Part shown: positions 1-9,900 of the stretch, in pieces | Layout: each line of letters starts with the position of its first letter | Numbering within the stretch: the stretch's first letter is position 1 | NCBI GenBank assembly: GCA_010094045.1 | Contig: ML986847.1 | Coordinates: forward strand, 1-43,842 | Reading direction: 5' to 3' | DNA from: Lojkania enalia | Lineage: Eukaryota; Ascomycota; Dothideomycetes; Pleosporales | DNA: 43,842 nt | Notes under the pieces: model-generated | What the model was told of the DNA's origin: nothing | Database searches by the model: none | Seen by the model: the letters and a program-made list of their open reading frames with translations, nothing else | Translations under genes and position numbers: made by a program

Positions 1-2045
1 AGTCCCTTAACAAACTCTTACTATTTATTTTAAGTATCCTTACTTTTAAAGCTATTATTTTATAGCTTAAGAAGGCTATCTTAGTATATTTTATACATAA
101 CCTTCTATATAGCCTCTTTAGAGCTATATACCCGTAATAGACTACGAGCTGATTCTTATATAATAGATGCATCTTTCTCTTAACTAGTAGCCTTTAATAG
201 AACTACTTGGTAATATCTAAGGCTAATCTCTTAGTCGATATACTCCTATTTTAAGTAGATAGCCTTTAGCCTTACCTCTAACTAATTACCTATTTACTTA
301 TAAGTATATATATATATAATAAATAACTGTAATAACTTACTAGACTTATAATTATTAAAGTACTTCTCCGCTATAGCTTTAATAGCTTTATCTAACATCT
401 TTTTTTTTCTTCTTCCCCTAGCACTATATATTTAGCACTTTTCTATAGCTGCCTCTTCTTAGCACTCTTAGCAGAGCGATTAGCAGCATAGGTACTCTTA
501 ATAGCCTTTTCCTTAGCAGTAAGTAATATAGCCTTATCTCTCTATTAGATAGCGCGTTTAGTATTACTAAGTATATTCTTAAAGGGTATTATAAGGTTAG
601 TTAGACAGCCTTTTTAAGAACTAGCTTAACCGCGTAGTAAAAGGACGTATTTAATTTTATAATCTTCTAACTACTAGCTCTATATTTATTAGTAAACTAT
701 AATAAAAGACTAGTATAATTATTTACCTATATTAACTTCGCCCACTTATCTTAGTCGAAGCTAACTAGTAGCTCTAGTAGCTTTAGTAGTAGTAAGCTAT
801 CTAGACCATCGAGAAAATTATCGTCGATAGGCTCTGCTTTAATAGTCGATATTTTATAGGAACTGTAATAAAAGTATATAATAAATCGAAGATTTAGAGT
901 TATACTAATAAGAGTATAGTAAGAAGAAGAGCTATAGTAGGGTATCAGGCTTAACGCGATAAGCGTATATACTACCTACTAGTATAGATTAAATAGAAGT
1001 AATAATAAAATATATATATATCTAAATAAATATAAAATATTGGTTGGTTTAGTATAAAAAACTATTACTAAAAAGCGTACTACTAGTTCTATAAGATAGT
1101 AAGTTATTATAGTTTTTTATTACAGTATTCTTATAATATATATCTAAATACTTTATTAGCTTTACTTTATAATCCTAATTTAGTACTAGCTTTTAGTATA
1201 TATATATCTTAGCATCTATATTTATATTTTAGGCATCTATTAACGAACCTCAATTTAGCTTTATATTACCAACCTTAATTATCGACGTTAACTACTCTAC
1301 TCTACTACTATTAATATGTAATGTCTTGTACTCGAGGAATAGTACGATCTAAAATCGTTCTAATAGGTGGTAAGTTTCTCTAAAAATAGCTTGCTGCTAA
1401 ATTAGCTTGTAAGGTACCTATACTAGTAAAGCCTGCATTAGTAAAGCATTACTATCACCCTAAGAGTAAGTTATTATAGGTTTTTATTATAGTTATATAC
1501 TAATAGAATATAGCTGTTATACTTTAATAGATTAAACAATATTAGAAGAATACTAAACTCCTTCTTCGAAAGCTCCCTTTTTTGCGGCTAATCTGTAAAA
1601 TTACTACTATAGTTTAGGAGGATACCTATAGTAGTAAGATACGTTAGTAATAGAGTATAATTAAGGCTTTCTAAGAATCTACTAAGGTTTTTCTTATTAG
1701 GTTCTTTAAAGGTATGTATTTTTTTATGTAATTCATACTATATAATACTAACTATACTAGACTATAATATAAATATAATTTACGTAAAGCAGGTTACTAT
1801 CTAAAATAAAGATATATATTTAGTAAAGCGATACTATAAGAAGTTTAGTCTTCTATTAGATTAGAGTTATAATCTCTAAATAGTCTTAGGCTTAGAAAAG
1901 ACTACTTTAAATAAAACTAGTTCTCTACTATAATAATTTACAGTAATAAATATTTAATATATAATATATAATAAATATATAATATATAATATACAATAAA
2001 TATATAATAAATATATAATATATAATATATAATAAATATATAATA
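1..2045. other. AT-rich RIP-degraded DNA, unassigned
   Basis: More than 2 kb of very AT-rich sequence with stops in all frames. Apart from the minus-strand coding relic at 361-860 and the AT microsatellite at its end, I recognise no element. A short AT-rich string around 1,090 recurs around 1,465, which may be part of an unknown repeat. Composition matches the RIP-degraded transposons further right, so this is probably more of the same. Confidence 0.5.
361..860 (-). pseudogene. Unidentified RIP-degraded coding relic
   Basis: Read on the minus strand, 860 to about 565 stays in one frame if TAA/TAG are taken as RIP products of Gln or Trp codons, giving an acidic then Leu-rich stretch. From about 561 to 361 a second frame continues with a strongly basic Lys/Ala-rich segment (for example KEKAIKST and RSAKSAKKRQL). 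That frame bias is unlike random AT-rich DNA, so I read it as the C-terminal part of an old transposon protein. I cannot assign a family; a transposase or gag C-terminus would fit. The change of frame is either an indel or an intron. Confidence 0.3.
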
Positions 2046-2052
2046 TATAATT
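1944..2052. repeat. AT microsatellite
   Basis: About 110 bp made only of short AATATATAATATATAATAAAT-like units in imperfect tandem order. It sits directly left of the telomere-like minisatellite. Confidence 0.75.
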
Positions 2053-2094
2053 ATTTCTTATAATTATAGAGGAACCTTATAAAATACCCCTACT

Positions 2095-2250
2095 TTAACC
2101 TTATACCCTAGTGCTAAGAATCCTACTCTAACCTTAACCTTAATACTAAGAACTTCTATCTAACCTATACTCTAATGCTAAGAACTTTACCTTAACTCTA
2201 ACCCTAGTACTAAGAATCCTAAACCTAACCTTAACCTAGGTAAGATATTA
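2095..2250. repeat. Telomere-like minisatellite
   Basis: Four to five imperfect units of about 32-33 bp, each combining CCCTAA/CCTTAA-like hexamers with a conserved block close to CTAGTGCTAAGAATCC. The C-rich hexamers resemble the CCCTAA strand of the fungal telomere repeat with some C-to-T changes. It lies where the readable Chr-279 integrase begins on the right. It could be an interstitial telomere-type repeat or a RIP-degraded minisatellite that resembles one by chance. Confidence 0.5.
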
Positions 2251-2978
2251 TATACCCTATTTACTAGCCTAAAACTAATAGATAGATAGAGATTATAAAT
2301 AAATATATTAATTAGAGACTATACTCTTTTATATCCTTCTATTAGAATAACTAGAGTTTTCTATTACTTATAATCGATCGAGTATAAGTAACTCTACTCT
2401 ATATAACTATTAGAATGTTCCTATATTAGATCCTATACGGATCTAAGCCCTATTAAAGTTAGGATTAGAAATATTCTATTAATTCTATTACTATAATAGA
2501 TAAATTAAATTGTAAGAATATTTTAGTTCTAATAACTTATATATATATAATCTAGGAAACTATAAAAGTTAATATTAAAAAGGCTTAGAATTGTATATAA
2601 TCTATTATTAACTATTACTAGTAACCGATTAATTAGTAGATTAGTAATATAGTCTACCTAAATACTAAGAACTTTATAGTTTAAAGACTGAGTTAAAAGC
2701 TATCTAATTAATAGAAGGGCCCTTTTAAAGTACTAGAGTAGATTAGAAATTTATACTATCTACAGTTATCTTTAGGGTTGAAAATATATAATATCTTCGT
2801 ACTAAACCTACTATATAAGAACTTCTAGAACCTTCTACTAGAGTAAGAAGTTCCGAAACCACCCGCTATCGCTATTAATAGAGTAGAAGAATAGGAGGTT
2901 AAGGAAATACTAGCTAGTAAACTATATTATAAGACTTTTAAATACTATATAAAATAAGTAGAATATAATTCTAATCTA

Positions 2979-4849
2979 ACGTATAGTACAAGTAAGCTAA
3001 TCACCTAAGCGAGTTGATTATAATACTAAGATTCTACTAAAATCGCGATAATTATACTTTATAGTATTATACTATAACTAACAACTGTAGAATTAATTTA
3101 GAAAGAAGCTAGAATATAGCTTATACTTTAAGCTCTTTAATAAGATATAATACTAACTATACGTCGCATTATATTAATCTATAATATCTCCTAAAGTATA
3201 CTTAGTATATAAAGGCGAGGAACAGCTCTATAATACGATTGCCGGCCTAATTTAATAAAGCTTAGTAAGACTGAGGAGTGGGTAATTATTTAGCATATAC
3301 TAGATCTAGATATAAGAGGATTTCCGCCGCAGCTTGCTGCTATTTAAGATATAGCTAATTTACTACTAGCTGCACGCTCTATTAGCTAGGTTAGAAAGAA
3401 CTGGGTAGAGAATGTTATTAAACGTACGCCTAAGCTTAAGGTTAAATTCAATTAAAAGTACAACTATTTAAAAGCTAAATATAAGGATTCTAAGGTTATA
3501 AAAGGCTGGTTCTACCTTATATAGAATATAAAGGCTAAGTATAGTATTGTTAATAAAGATATATACAACTTCGACGAATTAGGCTTTATAATAGACGTAA
3601 TATTAATAGAAGTAGTAGTTACTAGCTCTAAGAGACGGAATCGACTAAAGCAGTTCTAGCTAGGTAATTGTAAGTGGACTACAGTTATCTAGAGTATTAA
3701 CGCGATAAAATAAGCGATACTACTTTTTATTATCTTTACAAGTACCTACTACTCTCTATATAGTATAAAGAAGATAATATTCCACTAACCTAGGCTATAT
3801 AGGTTACTAATAACGGCTGGACGACAAATAATATTAGTATTAAATAGTTAAAGCACTTTAACGCGTATATAAAGGATTGTACTATTAGTACGCATTAATT
3901 ACTGATTCTCGATAGCTATAAGAGCTACAACTCGCTTGAATTCAGGCAGCTCTATAAGAAAAAGAATATTATTACTCTCTACATATATCTATATTCGTCG
4001 TATCTACTGTAGCTACTAGATGTAGGTTGTTTCTCGCCTTTAAGATCTGCGTATAGGCGTTAAGTTAAGCAGCTAATACGCGGTTATATCAACTATATTA
4101 TAAAAATCGAGTTCTTACCCTATTTTAAAGTAGCTTTTAACGCAGCAATTATAAAGAGTAATATTCTAAGTAGCTTTCGAGGTGCTAGTTTAGTTCTATT
4201 TAACCTAGATATAGTACTATTAAAGCTTAAAGTTTAACTATATACGCTAATACCTCCTATAGTTGAAGATACCTCTTAGGAGTTAAAAATACTAAGTAAT
4301 CCTATTAAATTTGGGTCTTAATCTACGTACGTTTAATTAAGAGTTTAAAAGTATCTAAATAGCTCGCCTATTTTAATAGTAGAGGCGTTTAAATAGTTTA
4401 TAAAGGGTACTACGTATATAATATATAAAAATATACTATTATGCGCTTAGGTTACTAAGTTTTAAGCAGCTAATAAGGCCGCTACACAACGTTAATTATA
4501 TAAAAGAAAGCGTATATAGAAGGAAGGCAACCTAACAATTAAAGAAGGCGCTCGATTAACTACTCTAAAAGAGTTTAGCACTCGTACTAATAGGAAGAAG
4601 AGTAGGAAGAAGGCGCGCGTTAATAGAAACTAGCTAATTTAAAGGCGCTGTAGGTAGTACGGTAAGGCTAGACATAACTTATAGACGTGTAAAAATAATG
4701 CTATAGATATAGAAGAATAGGCTACTATACTATATAGTACGATAGAATGTAAGAAAGTATAATATTTTGCGAAAAGTAGTCGCGATTTTAGTATAGTCTT
4801 AGTATTATAATCAGCTCGCTTGGGTAATCAGCTCGCTTATACTGTACGT
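2979..4849 (+). mobile_element. pogo-A, Fot1/pogo DNA transposon (full length, RIP-dead)
   Basis: An 1,871-bp element with terminal inverted repeats of more than 45 bp and a TA target duplication (2,977-2,978 and 4,850-4,851). The left end starts ACGTATAGTAC; the right end, reverse complemented, starts ACGTACAGTAT. The size suits Fot1/pogo elements. Each terminal repeat contains two tandem 17-bp motifs with an AAGCGAGCTGATT-like core. It interrupts the chromodomain of Chr-279 copy 1. A 3' fragment of the same family lies at 20,638-21,370. Confidence 0.9.
3100..4722 (+). pseudogene. pogo-A DDE transposase relic
   Basis: Degraded transposase of the pogo/Fot1 family, which cuts and pastes the element into TA sites. 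In order: a CENP-B-type helix-turn-helix region around 3,250-3,420 (RGFPPQLAAI, then KNWVENVIKRTPKLKVKFN); the first catalytic Asp in YNFDELGF at about 3,572; the second in LDSYKSYNS at about 3,910; the third in LLDVGCFSPL at about 4,020; and a basic C-terminus with a relic CxxC zinc knuckle (RHNL..TCKNN) near 4,680. Many codons are now stops, nearly all TAA/TAG from Gln or Trp codons, so no protein can be made. Confidence 0.85.
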
Positions 4850-5058
4850 TAGTCTAGTATAAAGTTTTAAATTTTATAGGTTTACTTTATAAGTTAAAAA
4901 CTTTTTATAATAAGTATCTAAATTAGCTAGAACCTTTAAAAACTCTAATTAAATAGATTAAAGTATATAAGAATAATATAGAAAATATAGATTATCTAGT
5001 AGATAATAATATATAAGAGTTAAGTAGTAGATTAGAAAACTAAATTATAGGCCTAAAA

Positions 5059-5530
5059 TTACTCTTCTATAGTATTTAGAGGGTCTAATAGTAGGCTGTT
5101 AGATACCTTTCTAGTTCTCTCCTCCTCTACTCTTCTTCTTTTTTCTTCCTTCTAGACTTCCTCTAAACTTTCTCTACCTTATTTTTAGCTATCTAAGAGC
5201 GCCGCGATATTAGTTTAAAGGCTAGATACTAGAGTTTTTAAGGCCGAAATCTAATAGAGTAATTTAGTACCCTAGTAGAATAAAGTTATTTAGATACTAG
5301 CTATAGAAAGGCTAGCTTTCTAATTTTTTATAACCTAGACTATAAGTACTAGACTATAAGTAGATTCTAAAATAGCCTTAAAGACTATCTTTTTATTCTT
5401 CTTATCTCTAATATATTAGACTACTACTTATAGTTTAAAATAGCCCTAGAGGACTAGAAACTCTTCTTTATAGTAAAAGGGGATCTATAAGTATGTTAGT
5501 AGTAAGTACTCTACTAATATTAGATACAAT
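5059..5530 (-). pseudogene. Antisense accessory reading frame of Chr-279, coiled-coil C-terminus
   Basis: On the strand opposite to gag-pol, between the chromodomain and the 3' LTR, one frame runs about 150 codons to a TAA at 5,059-5,061. Its only internal stops are TAA/TAG explicable as RIP-altered Gln or Trp. The C-terminal part is strongly charged and heptad-like (ISALKTLVSSL, then RESLEEV, KEEKRRRVEEERTRKV), typical of a coiled coil. The N-terminal part is hydrophobic and aromatic-rich and I cannot assign it. The start codon is not determined. Chr-539 has an antisense frame in the corresponding place. Confidence 0.45.
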
Positions 5531-6111
5531 TTATATAGGGTTATACTTTTTATTTTATAAGGTATAATACTCGCATTTTTTTAATCTTAGAGACTAAAAG
5601 GTAAATATTATATGCCGCCTATAAGCGAGTATATATATAGCCTAAAGGTAGATAATTTAAAAGGCTTTTAAAGAGGTTTTAAGAGGTAGGTAAAGTAGTA
5701 TATTAATTAATTTTTTTTTATAAAGTATTAATAATACTTTAATAATTAACGGTTCTAGAGATATATAATAATATATATAGAGTAGAAGTTGTTATTTAGT
5801 TAAGAAAGCTTAGTTAACAGCAACCTAGTAATATATTAAGACTAGTAAATACTTATTACTATATACGACGAAATTGTAATATTAATAAACTATTATAATA
5901 GTAGTTACTAGCTAATATATAGGTTAATTATATTTACTATAAAAACCTTACTTAATATTATATTAATATATAAATATATCTCTATAAGTAACTATATATA
6001 TATTAGTTTTTACTAATAAATACCTTCTTAAAGAAATTTCTTTATACTAGAATCTATCTATAATAGCCCTAATTCCCTCCTAAACTAGTATAGATAGGGA
6101 CTATTAACTGA

Positions 6112-6126
6112 TAAGTAGGGGGGTAG
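6112..6126 (+). other. Polypurine tract of Chr-279 copy 1
   Basis: A purine run with seven consecutive G residues directly precedes the 3' LTR at 6,127, the expected site of plus-strand DNA priming in LTR retrotransposons. The reverse complement appears at the same junction next to the LTR at 42,925, which confirms it belongs to the element. Confidence 0.6.
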
Positions 6127-6340
6127 TATAATAATATAAAGAAATTGTTCTACGAAAAGTTTTATATATAATCTTATCCTAAAGCTTTTTACTTATCTTA
6201 TTCTATCCCCAGCTCCACCTCTTTTCCTATCTATATATAGTTATATACTCTTTTATAAGTAGCTTAGTAGTTCTTCTATATTATTTCGTAATAGGCCTAT
6301 AAATATTAATAGAATTCCCAGGTTTCTAAACCCCTATATA
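6127..6340 (+). repeat. Chr-279 3' LTR, first segment (split by Chr-539)
   Basis: First 214 bp of a RIP-altered 279-bp LTR (start TATAATAATA for TGTAACGATG). It stops at the Chr-539 insertion and continues at 14,103-14,166. The two pieces rejoin after removing one copy of the ATATA target duplication. Confidence 0.85.
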
Positions 6341-6879
6341 TATTATAAATATAGAATGCTAAAAAGTACTACCTCTATAGCTAGGGCTTAATCTAATATT
6401 AGCTACTAAACGGGTCGACTCGGACGAGGACTAATAAGGTAATAATAGGTAGAAGCATGTTAAGGACTAGTTATCGAATAGTAAGTAGTAGGACTACGGG
6501 AACTAGGAAGATGATTAGTTGGACGACGAAGTATAGCACAACCTATATACGTGATAATAGTAGAAGTATTAGGTATAGTAGGTTAGACCTGATAGACCTG
6601 ACAGACCTAATAAGCTAGACTTAGCAGTCTTAGACCCAATTATATAAGACGGAAGATCTTCTTAGTAGAATAGGTCCTATATAGTTATTCTCGTAGATTT
6701 ATCTTATTACTCTATTAGACTTCTAAATATACTTATTATATTCGAAGAACCGGCGAACCTAATACTCTCTCTTTACTAAAGCTACTACTTCTAACTAATC
6801 TAACGTAAATAAGGCTCTGGTATATATACGACTGTAACAGCAGTTGTTATATATACTAGTAGTATATAGGTTAGTAATA
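6341..6879 (+). repeat. Chr-539 copy 1, 5' LTR
   Basis: 539-bp LTR, an imperfect direct repeat of 13,559-14,097. It contains a stretch of short GACCTGACA-like tandem units around 6,585-6,610 whose number varies among copies, explaining LTR lengths of 539-542 bp and about 520 bp for the right-edge copy. Confidence 0.9.
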
Positions 6880-6999
6880 TAATAACTACCTAATATTAAG
6901 AGAATAGGAACTATTTAAAGATATCTACTATATTGTAAAGTTAAGTTATAATAACCTAAAGGCTGCAAGCCCTGGAAGAAGTTATAGTATAAAAAGTAT

Positions 7000-9900
7000 A
7001 AGAATAGGAGACCTATATTATATAGATATAATATAAACTAGCTGTAGCTAGAATCGACCTAGCTAAAGCTAAATAATAAGTATAAGCTAAAATAGCTTTA
7101 CTAAGGAAGTTTAACAGTAAGAAAGAATATATTAACCCTTTTCTTACGTTAATAGAGCTGTACTTTAGGTTTAACAGTATAACCTTCTTCTTAGACAAGA
7201 ATAAAATCTTAGCTGCAATAATAAATATAGAAAAGATACTACTAGTATAAGCTGAACCATTTATAGCTAATTAGCTAGAAAATAGGGGTAATATAAAGAA
7301 GACTAGAGAATCTATAGATAAACTCTTTAAAAGTTGAGAAGGATTTAAGAATAAGGTTCGAAACGTCTTTAGAGAAGTAGATATAGAATAGAAAGCGTAG
7401 AGAAAACTACTAAGGCTAACCTAGACTAAGAGGATAATAGATTATACTATAGAGTTCTAGAGACTTAGTATTAAACTAGGATAGGACGATAGTATATTAG
7501 TAGGAATCTTCTATAAAGGGTTTAAAGATAAGGTTAAAGACAACCTAGCTAGAGAAGAAAGGCTAATAGAGCTATTAGAAATAATCGAATTAGCAGTTAG
7601 GATTAACAACCGTTAACACGAGCAGGAGACAGAAAAACGATCTCAGCCGCAAGTATTTATACTAACTAAGAAGGAAAACAGAATAGCGCTATAGAATAGT
7701 AATCTAATAGTCCTTAGAAAAGTCGAAAAGGATAAGGGAAAGAACCACCAACAATCAAAGATAAGCAATCTTAAGAAAGAAAGGCTTAAGGAGGGAGCGT
7801 ATCTTCTATATAGATAAAAAGGGCACTATACGAAAGAATATCCAAATAAGAAGAAAGAAGCTAGAATAATAACTGCGCAACCTACTAATAGATACTAATA
7901 ATTAACGCGGTACTAGATATATTATATAGATAATAGATGCGAAACGCACCGATTAGTAAAAGAAGAGAGTAATTATTAGCTATAGTTAAGAAGGGCAGCA
8001 GTAGTTATTAGATATATAGAGTATCTACTAGGTATACTAAGACTCGATAGTACAATAATTCTAGAAAGAATAAAGTAAAAGAAGTACTAGATTTATAATA
8101 AAACGTACTAGGCGAAACTATACCCTTAGAAATATTAAAATATACCGTTTAAAGAAGTAATATTCTAAAATAGCTAGAGCGTATTAGAAGCTGCAGTAAA
8201 ATTAGCAGGAAAAGTTATAAATAAAGAAATATTCGAGTATATATAAGAAATATACTAAAGCTACCCTATAGAACTAGTAAAGGGTAAGAAAGGGAAATAT
8301 ATATTACCCTATAAGAACAGCTGCGAAAAAGACTGGGCTAGCTGTTACTAGGACAATTACTAGATATATAAGAGTATTAAGATAAAACTAGAAGTATAAC
8401 TAAAGATAGATACGTAATTATTACTAAGAATCTTACTATTTTAAGATAAAATAGAAGATTATATAGAAAACAGGTATTATTAGATTTATAAAAGTCTAAT
8501 TTACCTTAGAACTAAATATCTATACCGGCTTAGTAAAATTGTCGTAGAAGCTAAGGAGCTAAGAAAGGTAGTTTTAGAGATAAGAGAGATATATGGAGAT
8601 ATTAGAGAATAACTTAATATTATAGCTTGTAAAATAATAGAAGCAAGTATATTTAAGGAAAAGAAACGTCCTAAAGATAATATATATTTAGAGGAATATA
8701 AAGTTTTAAGCTGGAAATAATATATAGTTAGATGCCGGTACTACTAAAATATATTTAGGGTACTTAAATAAAGAGGATTAGATAAAGATTACTAACTAAT
8801 CGAATAGTAATAGTATTTTTTAGAATAGAAGTATAAGATATATAGTAAATAGGTAAAGGCTGCTTACGCCTAAAAACTATAGATAAAATATAGTATAGAT
8901 AAATATCCACTGTATAAAGAAGAGAAGAAAAAGATAGGGTTCTTCCCATTTTAGTTAAAAAACTAAGTAGCTCCTAAGGTAATAGCTACGCCGAGGAACC
9001 GGGTAGGAAAGCTATTAGAAGGGTTACTAGTATAGTACCTTTATATATAATACTCCAAGCGGAGTTTAATAGGAGGAAGCTTAGAGTACTACTTAATAGT
9101 AGAGCTTTAAATACGTTTATATCGGCGTAATAAGTTTATAAGAATAATATAGAGTAGAGGGAAAAAGTAGTACCTTATATAATATACCTAGTAGATAACA
9201 AGCTAATAGACTATAGTAGAGGAGTTATACTAATAGAAACTAAGAAGTAAGTGCTTAACGTTATAGGATATACTAATATAAGAAATATTAATATTATAAA
9301 CCTAGGAAAATTTAATATATTACTAGGTATAGACTAGCTAGTTAAATATAATCCTAGAGTAGATTAGTAGTAAGGGATAGTTTATAGGCTATAAAGCTAT
9401 ACTAAGATAGAGTAGGTAGCAGGATAGTATAAGGTAAAGTGTCTTTCGGGTCTACAATTAATATAGAAAGTATTAGCAGCTATAATAGCTAGATATTTTA
9501 AGAAAATAAAATAGGCGCTAGGTATTATCGTAGTTTGAAAAGTATATAAGAAATTATAGGATAATAGTATACCTTAAAAAATCTAAGAGGATTACAGCAA
9601 ATTTATAGGGCTATATAAAGAAGTAGAGAATAGAGAATTACCTAAGTACGAGGAATATAACTATAAGATTATTATTAAGGATAAAAAGAAACTAAAATCT
9701 AGTCTAATATATAATTTAAACCGAGAATAAAAAGAGGAACTTAGGAAGTACATCTAAAAGAATTTGGTAAGAGGGTATATACGACTAAGCTAGAGCAAAA
9801 TAGCTTTACTAATACTATTTGTACCTAAGAAGAACGGTAAACTAAGGTTATATATAGACTATAGACAACTAAATAATACAACTAAAAAGAATAGATACCT

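Larger units (their letters stand above)
2290..5040 (+). pseudogene. Chr-279 integrase C-terminus and chromodomain, split by pogo-A
   Basis: The frame from 2,290 to 2,976 reads as the end of a Ty3/gypsy integrase. It contains the conserved segment before the C-terminal barrel (YLNTKNF), then the GPF motif in GPFKVLE at about 2,720, then a Pro-rich linker and the first half of a chromodomain (EVKEILASKLYYKTFKYYI). After pogo-A the same domain continues from 4,852 with YPASNFKNSPYKL and an acidic tail. Nearly all in-frame stops are TAA/TAG replacing Gln or Trp. Chromodomains target these retrotransposons to heterochromatin. The copy is dead. Confidence 0.75.

Noticed and set aside
6127..6879. 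Treating 6,127-6,340 as part of the Chr-539 LTR
   Set aside because: The ATATA duplication and equal 539-bp LTR lengths place the Chr-539 border at 6,341; the left piece matches the other LTR family.
7013..8949. Minus-strand open frames of 61 codons in the AT-rich block
   Set aside because: Antisense by-products of RIP-degraded gag-pol, with Ile/Tyr/Leu-rich low-complexity translations.
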